From contig JARUPY010000606.1 in NCBI GenBank assembly GCA_029817715.1, positions 2,232,001 through 2,296,000 of the forward strand: DNA of 64,000 bases. The letters run 5' to 3'. The DNA comes from Melastoma dodecandrum. Taxonomy: Eukaryota > Streptophyta > Magnoliopsida > Myrtales > Melastomataceae. This document shows positions 10,121-21,139 of the stretch, piece by piece (the first letter of the stretch is position 1; each line of letters opens with the position of its first letter). A program made the position numbers and the translations under genes. The notes beneath the pieces are model-generated. The model was not told the DNA's origin, searched no databases, and saw only the letters and a program-made list of their open reading frames with translations.

Positions 10121-12422
10121 CCTCTCAATCTTCATTCACCTTCTTAATGACGAAAATATGTGGATAAATGGTTTTGCTCATGTATTTTTGTAGATCCGCA
10201 GAGTCATGACAATTTTCATGACGTTCTTCTAGTACACCTTCGGCTCAGCTTCGATGAAAATAATTTTTATATAAGTACTTCTGTGAAAATGTTGACACCT
10301 TCAGCGGCAGCGTTGCTACCTTATGGGAGAAGGTTGTTGCATTTTGAGACTTCTTTATAGTATTTTTTCATAAGTTTCTACAGATCTTGCGAAAGAAAAA
10401 TAGTCTATGGGAATGTTTATACCTTTTGAGTGAGCGTTGCCACCTTCTAGCAGAAAATGGTTGTCTTTTGGGACTTCTTCATAGCCCTGTAATAGATCTT
10501 ACGAAAAGAGAATGATCTTCATTTGAGAACTCCTATAATCGAAGTGTCCACCATCGAAGATTGATATTTGGTTAAGGGAAAAAGTGAAGAGCATGGAGAC
10601 ACAGTAGCCAACACAAACTGTCCTAAAAATTCAAATTGTTACGTGAATATCTGATATACTTTATACAATGATCGCCTGCTTGTCTATTTCCTCTCTATAA
10701 GATAAGACTAAGTCATGCGCCTCGACAAATTGTATGAACAAGAAAATACGTGTTTGTGATAATAAAAAAACCTTTTCGCGCCTTGAAAGCACTTTCCTCA
10801 CCTGAAATAAAAAGAATATATTTAAGCATGGAGTTTCTGAATATGAACATGATTTATAGATAAACATCAAAATCACACCTTGGCATCTTTAGCTTTTAAA
10901 TTATGACCCAGATTGGGATTTTCAACCTCAATAACACTTTAGGAACCCTTCGGCTTTGTCCACAATCACCGAGATATCCAAATTTATCAATAAAAACTAC
11001 AGATTAATCTCAAAATGTCACCCTTACAATAAATCAATTAAATGCATACTTCGTGGTAACCACATAATAGTTGGAAATTTTTACATAATTCGGTTACAAT
11101 TGAATTATAAAAATTTATGCAATTTTCTATCGAACATGAAAATAAGCATGCATAGATCACATTTATGGCATGCAAAACACACGCAATAACGTTAGTCAAA
11201 TGACTAGGTACGGCAGCTTAAGCACACGCAACCAATCGCCTATAGTATCCCTTGACATATCTCAAAATCGAGACATCGTCTTAAGATTTCGACATACACA
11301 ATTGTGTTTCCAAATTTTCAAGGATCGCAACTAAGTTATTTTCAGCGGCATTCGGAAACGTCGCATTTTCAACCTATACACACCTCATAAAAGCCTCATG
11401 TTAATGTACTCCCGCTACCACGGATCAACCCATCCGGGTGCGTAAAATCACATAACTTCCCTTCGTACCTTAACTTTTTGCCCCTCTTTTCCAGCTTACT
11501 AGGCCGTCCAATACACCATTATGAGGGTGAATTCCTTATGTCCAAACCATCCTCATATCTGCCTCATAAGGTAGTCCAATGGGCATGTCAATGTATCGTC
11601 GTAAACTTCCATTTCACCCACGAAACGTGGGTCGTTCAATCACTTTCATTTATCCGTGCCTTCCGCACTTAATAAACCATCCTCTTACTGAGGAGTATCA
11701 ACTCCGGACCAGCTATGAATGACCATAACAAGTCCCATTTTCAGTCCATATTCATTTAATAACATTGTTCAATATTCGTAAGTTCGCATCCACGAATGTT
11801 CGTGCTTGTCCGCAACCATCTCATTCGGAGTTTCGACCTTTCCTACAGATCAGCCCGTCCATCCCCATTTGCCCTATTCACGGGTCTCAATTATATGCCA
11901 AAATATACACTCCGAATGGGCAACCGTGTACCTACATGAAGACACACAAAAAATCCATTTTTCCGCCCAATACTTACACACAAACCGGGAAATTCGCTCT
12001 CGAACAGCCCACAATCACCATGAGCATCCATACGGATGAGTTCCCGTATGGCCAACCTTACACGATTGTCATCCGACTCGCACGCTCAACCGCCCCACAT
12101 GCGGGTGTGAGAACTCGCTCATCCGTCACATAACCGAGGATTCGGAGTGGCATCTCCTACCATCCCAAAGGTCTGGCCAACCCCTTTCCCTTTCCAAATA
12201 TTCACAGCAAACAAAACTCAAGGTTAACGAGTTTTTTGGCCGTTTCATAAAAAGAAAAATGAAGGGAATTGAGTACCGTACATTCCTTCTTCTTCGGAGC
12301 AAAACCGCTTCAATTATTTCCTTCTCCAAGCGACCTCTCCGTAAAGAGGCCTCCAGAAAGCATTTTGAAACTTATAAAAAGCAGAGGCAACCACTAAAAC
12401 AAGATGATACGTAGGAACTTCT
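10121..12422. other. Unassigned, possibly repeat-derived DNA
   Basis: No gene recognised. Open frames at 11765-12133 (+, 122 aa) and 11806-12039 (+) overlap each other in different frames and match no family I know. The left part may include the 5' end or LTR of the decayed copia element. Confidence 0.3.
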
Positions 12423-12430
12423 CTCATGAC
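12423..12430 (+). repeat. hAT target-site duplication, left copy
   Basis: CTCATGAC directly precedes the left end of the hAT element. The identical 8 bp follow its right end at 14734-14741. Confidence 0.92.
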
Positions 12431-12739
12431 CAGTGTTGTAAAAGGCGAGGAAAGGCAACGCCTATGGCGAGGGGCGAGGCAGGCGAGGCGATTTCGCCTT
12501 TCCTCCCCTCCGGGCGAGGCGTGATCCAAAGGTGACGTCTTTCCTCGCCTTTCATCGCCTTTTTCTCAGGCGAAAGGCGACAAAAAGGCTCACCTTTGGA
12601 TTTCGGCCGAATTGTGTAATTTTGGACTAAGTTGTAATAATTATAATAATTTGGGGATTAAATTGAATAAATAAAAACTTTGAAAACCTATTGTCTTCAG
12701 CCAAGCCATGAACAATTCCCCACACGAACGATCCCTTCC

Positions 12740-12820
12740 ATCTCCTCCTCCTGCCTCCCCTCCGTCGGCTTCCCCTCCTCCGTCGGCCTCCCCTCCTCCC
12801 TCTCAAGCAGGATCCTTTCT
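12740..12820 (+). repeat. Short CT-rich minisatellite inside the hAT 5' region
   Basis: Imperfect repeats of a TCCCCTCC-TCCGTCGGC-type unit of about 18 bp. They create spurious proline/serine- and arginine/glycine-rich ORFs on the two strands. Confidence 0.6.
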
Positions 12821-13308
12821 TCATCGCCCAGCTCACCAGTGTTGGGTAAGGTAGATTTCTTTAATTGTGTTTAGCTCTTAAGAATCGGCGTTCCCTCTGT
12901 TGCTGAATTTGTAGCTCTCAAGAACTAAATTCGTAGTGTAGCTCGTCTGAATTTGTTGAGTCCGAAAGTGTACTCGTGCTGTTATTTTTAGGCCAAAATT
13001 TAACTGGAGACTTGGACAAGTCGTGGTCAGGACTTGGAAATTGTGATTTTCAATTGTATTGGACGACAATATTTGAAGTTAAGACTGCCTTTGCCTTTTA
13101 ACTAATTCTATTTCGGTGATAAGTTGACTGATTTTTCTTCTACGAAAGAGAAAAAGGAAGAGAGCAATGCTGGTTCTTTTTGTTGATTTGTTTGCGATTA
13201 GATTTGTCTTTCTCATTAGTTTATTCAATAAACTAACTCAAATTTTAATCTGCTTGATTTATAAATTAATTATGCTAGCATTTTTTGATTTTACGCAGAA
13301 ATTAGACG

Positions 13309-13851
13309 ATGTCTTCTTCAAATCAAAACCGAAAGGATCCTGGATGGTGTCATGGAACTCTACCAAATCCCAATGACACGAATAAAGTGAAGTGCAATTA
13401 TTGCGGAAAAGTAACAAATGGTGGAATTAGTCGATTCAAGAAACATCTTGTTGGAGGTTATAAAGAAGTGAAGGCTTGTCGTGATTGCCCTCCTCTTGTT
13501 ATGGAAGAATTGAAGCAGTACATGGCCAATAAGAAGGAATCTAAGCGCAAAATGGATGCAATTCCCCACTTGGATAAATTAGATGATGAAGAAATGTTCA
13601 ATGCTTCGAGTCACGTAGTATCAAATCGCACTATTGAATCTGGCTCTAGTGCAAAAAGATCAAGAGGCCCTATTGATTATTTCTATCGTGAGTGTCAAGA
13701 TCAGGGTGATGATGTTGTCATTCAGAAAAAGAAACAAGGCTCAAAGGATATATTTTGCTCATTACTTATATTTTGCTACTTTATCATCTTACGGATCAGT
13801 GGTGGTCATCATATAGATATTCGACGCCGAATTTGCAAAACTTTGCTATAA
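13309..13851 (+). pseudogene. hAT transposase N-terminal part with BED zinc finger
   Basis: ORF of 180 residues. Residues ~1-60 form a BED-type zinc finger: DPGWCHGTLPNPND, then KVKCNYCGKVTNGGISRFKKHLVGG (C-x2-C followed by the usual histidine, H-x-n). A typical linker with SSAKRSRGPIDYF near residue 112 follows. Normally several hundred residues of RNase H-like catalytic domain come next. Here, from about residue 150, the frame passes into unrelated sequence and then into a piece that in another frame reads QWWSSYRYSTPNLQNFAIK, the start of the hAT C-terminal domain. This shows an internal deletion near 13745-13795 that removed the catalytic acidic residues. It is not functional as a transposase, but the DNA-binding part is intact. 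Confidence 0.85.
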
Positions 13852-14535
13852 AAGTTCTCAATCTTACTTGTAGTTCTTCCGGTTGTGAGAGAAACTGGAG
13901 TGTGTTTGAGCACGTGAGTAAATTAAATTCTTAAATTTAGCTCCTTCAACGTAATTTTAATTATTATATGTGTAATGCGCATGGTTTCATGTATGGAGCT
14001 TCACTCTAAAAAGAGGAATCGTTTGGAGTATCAAAGATTGAGTATGCTGGTTTATGTGAAGTACAATAGGGCTTTGAGGCGTCGATATCTAAAGCGCGAG
14101 CATCTCAATCCAATCATCTTACCGGAAGTTGGTGGAATTGAAACGTCGGAATGGAAGACAGGAATTATGGAAGACGTGGATGATGATGAGGAGAACGAAC
14201 GTGTATTCAGTGATGATGAAGACTTCACATGGGCAAGCGAGGCTAATGAACCGGAGTATGTCACTAGAACTTCTCAACCCTCAAAACGGTATGCTGCAGA
14301 AAAGGAAAAACGAGTAGCGAAGGGAACTTCCGTAGCAAGGACTAAAGATGTCGTTGAGCTTCGAGGGAAGAAAAAAGTTGATGTGGCAGATGAAGAATAT
14401 TTTGAAGAATTGGATGAAAATGAGGAGGAAGAGCAAAACCCGGAAGGCTACAAAAGTTCTAGTGGGAATGATAGTGTGGCTTTATCAGCTTCGGATGATC
14501 GGATGATAATCTCGATCTTATGGATGCTTGATTAG
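13796..14535 (+). pseudogene. hAT transposase C-terminal dimerisation domain and acidic tail
   Basis: From about 13796 the plus strand reads STPNLQNFAIKVLNLT and CSSSGCERNWSVFEH, the core of the hAT dimerisation domain. A GTGAGT donor follows at 13915, with a likely acceptor near 14002. After it the frame resumes as LHSKKRNRLEYQRLS, MLVYVKYNRALRRRY, so this intron is conserved and the coding junction makes sense. The tail to 14535 is rich in Asp/Glu (DVDDDEENERVFSDDEDF and ELDENEEEEQNPE), as in other plant BED-hAT transposases. Separated from its catalytic domain by the internal deletion. Confidence 0.82.
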
Positions 14536-14733
14536 AATAGTTTACATGATAAATGATGATGATTAATATTATAAATCCATTTCATCTTTTTTATTTGAAA
14601 TCATTTTATTATTTATATACAAATCGCCTTACACAAATCGCCTTTTGAGCGCCTTTCGCCTCGCCTCTCGCCTCTCGCCTCTGGCGGGCGATGGCTTGTC
14701 AGCTCGCCCCGCCTATCGCCATTAACAACTATG

Positions 14734-14741
14734 CTCATGAC
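14734..14741 (+). repeat. hAT target-site duplication, right copy
   Basis: CTCATGAC immediately after the right terminal repeat, identical to 12423-12430. Confidence 0.92.
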
Positions 14742-15394
14742 CAAGAAAATGGCACAAATAAGGGGAGGCAGAGACATGAACCTATTTAAATGTACAGGGA
14801 TGAGACGATGTGTCCGTGCCTGTAGAAAATATAATCACAAAAATGAAGGTTGGTTATCATGACGTGTGTATAAACCATCTCCCTTAACAATGCCTTCAAT
14901 TTGCAAAAAAGAATTACGACTTCAGTCGTGAGAAACACAACACGCGTAGGGAAAAGAAACGTTCTGTTTCCTGCTCAAACAGACATTCTTGTCACAATAA
15001 TTCGATCCTTAAAAGCAGAAAATCACAAGAGTTGATGAAAACAAAAGATTATCTCAACCAGTGAAATCCCACTCGAGTAACCAAAAACGTAAACACATTA
15101 AGCGCAAACACCAAATACCCCAGCAATCCACAACATTTAACTCGCGTGGCCACACAGCTAGAATGCATAAGTCACACACACCGCCAAACTGTCTTGACCA
15201 ATTGTCATGACCAAATTAACCGACTCGCGAACAGAAAATTCAACCCAATAGCTAATCACTAAACAAATCCAGGACTAAACTGAACTAGTAAAACCCTTAC
15301 TTTATATGATAAACGCTCCATCTTAAACTATAAACCATCGCCAGCAAAATCCAAAAAATCAAGAAGAGTCGATCAGCCTCACAAACCCCATAAC
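14742..15394. other. Intergenic, nothing recognised
   Basis: A-rich sequence between the hAT element and the truncated gypsy element. No ORF or repeat identified. Confidence 0.4.
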
Positions 15395-15399
15395 ACGAT

Positions 15400-16984
15400 A
15401 TGCAAGTTAAATGGCTAGCAAAGTTGGCTGGCTATGATTACGAAATCACTTACAAAAAGGGCAAGGAAAATTTAGTGGCCGACGCTCTTTCGCGCGTATC
15501 AGGTGCTGAGGTGATGGTAGTAGTGTTGACAATGGATCAGGTGTCTTTATTGGAGGATATTAAGGCAAGCTGGGAAGCCGATCCCCAATTGCAGCTGGTG
15601 TTGCAGCAGCTGCAGCAACGGCCAGTTCCTCCTTATGAGTTCAAAAATCAGCTACTCACCAGGAGAGGCAAATTAGTGGTGGGCAACAACCTGCCTCTTC
15701 GACAGTTAATTATCCATACATTTCATGCATCGGCGGTGGGGGGTCATTCGGGGGTACAAGCTACTTTGAAAAGAGTTTCCAGCTGCTGTTATTGGCGGGG
15801 ATTAGAGATAGATATACGAACATATATTCGTAGTTGTGATGTTTGTCAAAGGAATTAGTATGACACAACAGCATACCCCGGGTTGCTGCAACCCTTGCCA
15901 ATTCCTACCGCAATTTGGTCAGAAATCACAATGGATTTCATTGTTGGGTTGCCCAGGTCCTTTGGGAAGGAGGCCATCATGGTGGTGGTTGACAGGCTCA
16001 CTAAATTCGGCCACTTTGTTACTCTTAAATATCCAATTACCGCCCCAGCCGTAGCATAAGCCTTTTTAAGCAATGTCTTCAAGTTACATGGGTTACCCGA
16101 CTCCATAGTTAGTGACAGGGATCCGATTTTCCTCAGTGACTTTTGGAGGAACCTTTTTTCCTTGCAAGGGGTGGAGCTTAAAAAATCCTCTACATACCAT
16201 CCTCAGACAGATGGTCAATCGGAGGTCGTAAATCGTTGCCTGGAAACTTACTTACGCTGCATATGTGGAGATTGTCCTTCCATGTGGGCCAAATGGCTTC
16301 CCTTAGCCGAATGGTGGTACAATACCAATCACCATTCAGCCATCTCAATGTCTCCCTTTCCGGCCTTGTTTGGGTATGAACCGCCTATCCACCTTCCTTA
16401 CATCAAGGGAACTGCAACCAACAGGGCGGTGGATAGAGAATTATCGGACAGAGAAGCCATGATTAGGTTGCTACGATTTCACATCAGCAGAGCACAAAAT
16501 CGAATGAAACAGCATGTAGATCAAAGGCGTTCGGAGAGAAGCTTCAACGTGGGTGACTATGTTTATGTCCGACTCCAACCGTATAAGTAGAGTTCTGTGG
16601 AAGGCAGGCACGGTACCAAACTCTCTCCTCTTTATTTTGGCCCTTATAAGATTTTGGAAAGGGTTGGAGTGGTTGCATACAAGCTGGATCTGCCTCAGCA
16701 TTCTCAGATTCATCTGACCTTTCATGTCTCTCGCCTTAAAAAATCTGCTGTTGGGTTGTTAACCAGCACTCAGTTGCCCTTGTCTACAGTAGTGGTTCCA
16801 GCCATGCCTGAGTATATTTTACAACGCAAAATGGTGAAGCGAGGACATAGGGCAGCTACTCAAGTATTAGTTAAGTGGCGTGGTCAGCCCGAATCGGCAG
16901 CAACATGGGAATTTCTGTATGATTTACAAGAGAAGTATCCGCAAGTCACCCTTGAGGACAAGGGTGATTTCGAGAGGGGGGTAT
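15400..16984 (+). pseudogene. Gypsy pol remnant: integrase and chromodomain
   Basis: One frame is open from 15400 apart from three nonsense codons (15856-15858, 16057-16059, 16588-16590). In order it shows the end of RNase H (YEITYKKGKENLVADALSR), the zinc-binding H2C2 region (HTFHASAVGGHSG, CDVCQRN), the integrase core with its acidic residues (D in [11 protein letters not shown] in IVSDRDPIFLSDFW, E in TDGQSEVVNRCLETY), the GPYKILERVG block, and a chromodomain (VLVKWRGQPESAATWE) about 16860-16925. Integrase inserts retrotransposon cDNA, and the chromodomain targets chromatin. With RT absent, this copy cannot act alone. Confidence 0.85.
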
Positions 16985-17478
16985 TGATGCAGGTTTCTGT
17001 AATGGCTATAGAAGAAGAGGAAGCAGAAGCAGAAGCAGAAGCGGACATGACAGCTAAATTAGTGGGCTTGGGTTGGAGCCGAGCAAATAGGACCGGGCCA
17101 GGACGAAGCCCTGATTCATCCGACAATCGAGCACTCAAAGAAGGGAGGACGAACTTGCGAGAGCCAAGGAAATTGGAGGACAAAGACGAGAAGAGGGAGT
17201 TGGTTGCAACGGCCGTGGACAGCAACGCAACGCGCAGGGAGCAGAGTCGGTTATGGAGAGAAGGAAGGGGAGGAAAGGGGGAATATGCGGAGAAGATGGC
17301 GATGAGGGCAACGGAAGGGAAATGAAGAAGGTTGCTGGCGGTGGTCGACGTTTGTCTGGAGTTGATTGAGTGGGATAAGTGATGTTGGTAGCGGGTTGCA
17401 TTTTGTTAGTACTCTGTTTCTCTTTAGTGTTGGAGGCTCAGCTTCTTTTTAATCCATTTGGGTGACGTTCCGTCATCA
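16985..17478 (+). repeat. 3' LTR of the truncated gypsy element (inferred)
   Basis: Starts TGATGCAGG after a purine tract (GAGAGGGGGGTAT) that follows the chromodomain. It ends CGTCATCA, like the neighbouring element's LTRs (TGATG...GGCATCA). No second copy is in the window, so the limits rest on this analogy. It includes (GAAGCA)n at about 17019-17042. Confidence 0.6.
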
Positions 17479-18122
17479 GTGGGACAAACCAAAGGTGAAA
17501 GCTTTATGGAGAATTCCGGGAGGGGAGGTGGTCGATCTAAATGGGAATCACTTTGATTGAAGTGGGGGGTGAATTTGAATTGGTTTTCGATTTTGCCCAC
17601 CACCTCAAAATATCGCCGAAAATGGGATTCTCAGAAGAAAAAGAAACCCCCGCTCCCAACTTGCATTGCATTCCTTTCCGCAAACTATTATATTTTATTG
17701 AAGGGTTGTTATCCTTAACTTAATTTAAAAATAATAATGACTCTTTTAAAATTGATGATGTTGACATAGTAATAAAAATTAGATTTATATTGCCATCAAA
17801 ATTCAAACATTTATTAGAATTTTTGTGAGGGTTTAGCATATTGATAAAGTTGAGTTAGATAAATTTAAATAGTAATAAATACGGTCCAAATTCCCTATTT
17901 AAAGTAAGGACTTGTTCCATTTCCTAAAAGAATTTTCGTTTTTCCTCCAGCTGCAAAATTAGGACACAGTTTCCCAACGAGTATTAAGGCCTAAAACATA
18001 GCATAAGCCGGAAAAATTTTCTTGCCATCCATTGCTCGTCGCAATTCCCAATCCTTACCGAAGGTTTTTATTTACCAGGAAATCGAATCCGGCAACAACT
18101 CACGGTAAGTTCGTCTCCGTTC
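17479..18122. other. Spacer between two gypsy elements
   Basis: AT-rich, no gene recognised. Confidence 0.4.
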
Positions 18123-18127
18123 CTTTA
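18123..18127 (+). repeat. Gypsy target-site duplication, left
   Basis: CTTTA, repeated at 23609-23613 after the 3' LTR. Confidence 0.9.
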
Positions 18128-18626
18128 TGATGCAGATAAATAATGTTGGAACTGTTTTTATTATGAGACCAATGGGTGCAGCTGGGGATAGAGCTAAGCT
18201 GGGCGATATTGTAGAGAATGAAGTTGGATCTAGTGATATTTTAGCAGATGGGGCTGGAAGGAAATGGGCTGCGATTACAAGAATTGGGCTGGTACAGGAA
18301 GAAGGGCGTAAGTGAAAAGGAAACAAAAATTAAGGGACGATATGAAGATTGGGGGAAAGTTAGGAACGGAAAACAGACTGGGGTTATAAGTTCCGCAACA
18401 ATGCAGAGGAGAAAAGAAAGAAGAAAGAGAAATGGGGAGAGGGGTAGTTGGTTAGTGGGGTAGAGATATTTTCGGGTGGCCAAAGTCCTCCGGCCTGTGG
18501 AGGCGTAGTGGAAGTAAGGTGGTAGACGGTGGTTGTTGAGTTATTTTTCCTTTGTGTGACTGTGACTTGGAGGCTCAGCCTGCTTTCTTTTAGTGTTGAT
18601 TATCGTTTCTCTGTTTTCCGGCATCA
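18128..18626 (+). repeat. 5' LTR of the gypsy chromovirus
   Basis: 499 bp, TGATGCAG...GGCATCA, matching 23101-23608. Followed after three bases by the primer site. Confidence 0.92.
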
Positions 18627-18629
18627 AGG

Positions 18630-18641
18630 TGGTATCAGAGC
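18630..18641 (+). promoter_or_regulatory. Primer-binding site (tRNA-iMet)
   Basis: TGGTATCAGAGC, complementary to the 3' end of plant initiator tRNA-Met, 3 bp after the 5' LTR. Confidence 0.92.
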
Positions 18642-18650
18642 TGGCGCGGC

Positions 18651-19445
18651 TTGGCCTCACAAAGTGGTATGCCCGTTGCTGACGGCACGAGAGCGAAGGT
18701 GCGTCAAATGGAGTCAGAATCTGTAAAAGAAGTTTTGCAAGAAGTGGTCAGGAAGTTGGAAGGGATGGATGCTCGAATCGCAGCTATGGAGAATCGGGAA
18801 TGGAACAGGGTCCATGACTCGTCGGAAGAAGGAGGTAATAAATCTGGATTTAGGCGAGAAGGGCGTCCAACGTGGACTAATGATAGAGTGACGAGGCAGA
18901 CAAAGGTCGATTTCCTGGCGTTCGATGGTACTGACGTCCAGGAATGGGAATTTCGCAGCGAACGCTTCTTCGAGTTGGACGACACTCCAGCTGAACTCAA
19001 GGTTAGCGTAGCTTCGGTGCATCTATTGGGACTTGCCTTAGAATGGCATTATGCTTTTCTGAGAGGAAGGGAGTTGAGGGGTCCAGTGAGTTGGGAGGAG
19101 TACTCATCTGCAATGCTGACACGTTTTGGCCCCAATGAATTAACTAGACCGATTGTAGCACTGAAGGAACTTAAGGACAAGGGAAACTTCTCAGAATATG
19201 TGGAAGAATTTGTTTCACTTATAACGAAGGTTGATTTATCAATTGAGGATCAAGTGGCATTGTTTATCGGAGGGCTTAAGAAGGAAACCCGGAAGCTTAC
19301 CACGGTGTTAAAACCCAGGTCGTTACAACAGGAAATTGCTATTAGTAAGACATTGTCTAATGATGAGGAGACGGCTGTGCACAAGAGTAGAGACAATGCT
19401 TACAAAGGGGGAACGTCAAAACCATGGCCAGGAAGAAAGAGGTGA
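18651..19445 (+). pseudogene. Gypsy Gag (capsid) region
   Basis: 264-residue ORF starting MASQSGMPVADG. It holds the Retrotrans_gag-type capsid core around residues 85-220: KVDFLAFDGTDVQEWEFRSE, VHLLGLALEWHYAFLRG, WEEYSSAMLTRFGP, and ELKDKGNFSEYVEEFVSLI. The ORF stops at 19443-19445 before the nucleocapsid region. A CX2CX4HX4C zinc knuckle (FCF-stop-CDEKYTLNHKC) appears downstream near 19599-19643, its first part interrupted by TAG. Gag packages the RNA into cytoplasmic particles. This gag is long but separated from its knuckle, so it is probably non-functional. Confidence 0.88.
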
Positions 19446-19589
19446 CGGTAGCACCTATGAACATAATTATGACCCAATGGCCTAATGGGGGAAGACCATT
19501 GGAAGGTGGTACGAGGGCATTAACGTTAAGCAACTGCCATACCAGCCACCCCATAAGAGGTTAACAACGGCAGAGATGGAAGAGAAAAG

Positions 19590-21137
19590 ACTCAAGGGAT
19601 TCTGCTTCTAGTGCGATGAGAAGTACACTTTGAATCACAAGTGTAACAATCGGCGATTGTACTCAATTACGTTGGAGGCGGAGGAGGCGAGTAAGGATAC
19701 CGAGGGGGAAGCGGAGGAGGATGTAGGAACTGTGGAAGTAGAGACTCCGGTGGTGTCTCTTCATGCATTACATGGAGTGACTATGTCACACAAGAATCAT
19801 ACTATGAAGGTGGTGAGATATTGTAAAAGGCGAAGGTTGACTATTTTGATCGATTCGGGTAGCACCCATAATTTCTTGGATGTGGGGGTGCAAAGCAAGT
19901 GGGCTGTTCCAATCAATTCCTCAGAAGGGAGTTATGGTGGTTAATGGAGAAAAGATGACTTGTGTGTCAATAGTTAAGGTTTTTCGTTGGCAGATGCAGG
20001 GTCATGATTATGAAGCGGATGTATTGTTAATGCCGCTCAAGGGAAGTGAGATGATATTAGGCATGGAATGGTTGAATTCGTTGGGTAAGGTACTGTGGGA
20101 TTTTACGACCCTTACAATGCAGTATGAACATGGTGGGAAGAGTATTAAATTGACTACGGGAGAAGGGGAGTTTGCAAAGATACTTACAGGATTATTCTCA
20201 CTAGACAGTCATGAGATGGGATTGCTGATTTTGCCCGTAGAGCGTCAAAATGAAGCTTTAGGTCAGGAACAAGGCCTTCCGGAAGCAATCTCTAAGATTT
20301 TGTTCGAGTATCATCTGGTGTTTGAAGAACCTACTGACTTACCTCCGCATAGAAGGCAGGATCATGCCATACCATTGGAAGAAGGAGTGCGAGGATTGAA
20401 TATGCGACCTTACAGGTATTCGAGCTCCCTGAAGGATATAATTGAAAAATTAGTGACTAAAATGCTGCAAGCTGGTATTATTTGACCCAATTCTAGTCCT
20501 TTTTCGTCACCGGTAGTGTTAGTCAAGAAAAAAGATGGATCATGGCGGCTATGTATCGACTATAGAGAGCTCAACAAGAAAACCATTAAAGATAAGTTTC
20601 CTATTCCCCTCGTAGAAGAGTTGTTGGATAAGCTGCATGGTGCCAACTTGGTTTTCTAAGTTGGATCTCAGATCCGGATACCACCAAATTCGAGTTAAGG
20701 AGGCGGATATACCCAAGACAGCATTCCAGACGCACGAAGGCCACTACGAGTTTATGGTAATGCAATTCGGCCTCACTAACGCCCCTTCCACATTTCAGAA
20801 TTTGATGAATGAAGTATTTAAGCAATTCCTACGAAGGTTTGTGTCGGTATTTTTTGATGACATCCTTATTTACAGCCCCACCTTAGAAACCCATATAGTT
20901 CAGTTAACTCAGGTTCTGCAAGTTTTACAGCAGCAAGGTCTTTTCGCAAAGAGGAGTAAATGTTCGTTTGCAGCACACCGGGTAGAGTACTTGGGGCATT
21001 TCATAGAAGGGAAGGGGGTTTCCATCGATCCAAAGAAGATAGAGGCTGTGCAGAAATGGCCTACCCTAACTAATATCACGCAACTTAGGCCTTACTGGGT
21101 ATTACAGGCGATTCGTACGAGGCTGTGGTATCATTAG
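19590..21137 (+). pseudogene. Gypsy protease and reverse transcriptase (broken)
   Basis: Zinc-knuckle remnant, then an aspartic protease with TILIDSGSTHNFLD (catalytic DSG) near 19843-19885. A frameshift follows at about 19905, and the next frame reads VLLMPLKGSEMILGMEWL. RT starts after an in-frame TGA near 20483 with [20 protein letters not shown]. Another shift near 20645 leads to [31 protein letters not shown], and the catalytic FFDDILIYS box near 20855-20880. The gypsy F(V/F)DD-type box is conserved although the frame around it is broken. Confidence 0.85.
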
Positions 21138-21139
21138 CA

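Larger units (their letters stand above)
12431..14733 (+). mobile_element. hAT-superfamily DNA transposon, internally deleted
   Basis: The element is bounded by the perfect 8-bp duplication CTCATGAC. Its imperfect terminal inverted repeats start CAGTGTTGTAAAAGGCGA at the left, and CATAGTTGTTAATGGCGA in the right end's reverse complement. Subterminal regions (12441-12590 and 14620-14720) are packed with GGCGA/TCGCC-type repeats, the usual transposase-binding arrangement of hATs. Inside are a BED-finger coding region and a hAT C-terminal dimerisation region with an acidic tail. The catalytic core between them is missing. It is a non-autonomous deletion derivative, 2303 bp long. The 8-bp TSD and terminal sequence fit hAT and no other superfamily. 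Confidence 0.93.
15395..17478 (+). mobile_element. 5'-truncated Ty3/gypsy chromovirus
   Basis: Begins abruptly inside the RNase H/pre-integrase region (similarity to the neighbouring element at 18128 starts near 15395) and runs through integrase and chromodomain into a 3' LTR. No 5' LTR, gag, protease or RT is present. It is related to the full element at 18128-23608 but is a different copy: protein-level similarity is clear, whereas the LTR interiors share only their ends. Truncation may reflect an illegitimate recombination deletion. Confidence 0.8.

Noticed and set aside
11765..12133. Plus-strand 122-aa ORF in unassigned DNA
   Set aside because: A second, overlapping frame is open too, composition is low complexity and no homologue is recognisable.
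12627..12836. Arg/Gly-rich minus-strand ORF
   Set aside because: Translation of the CT-rich minisatellite inside the hAT 5' region.
17135..17401. Pro/Ser/Leu-rich minus-strand ORF
   Set aside because: Lies in the gypsy 3' LTR with purine-rich plus strand; composition artefact.
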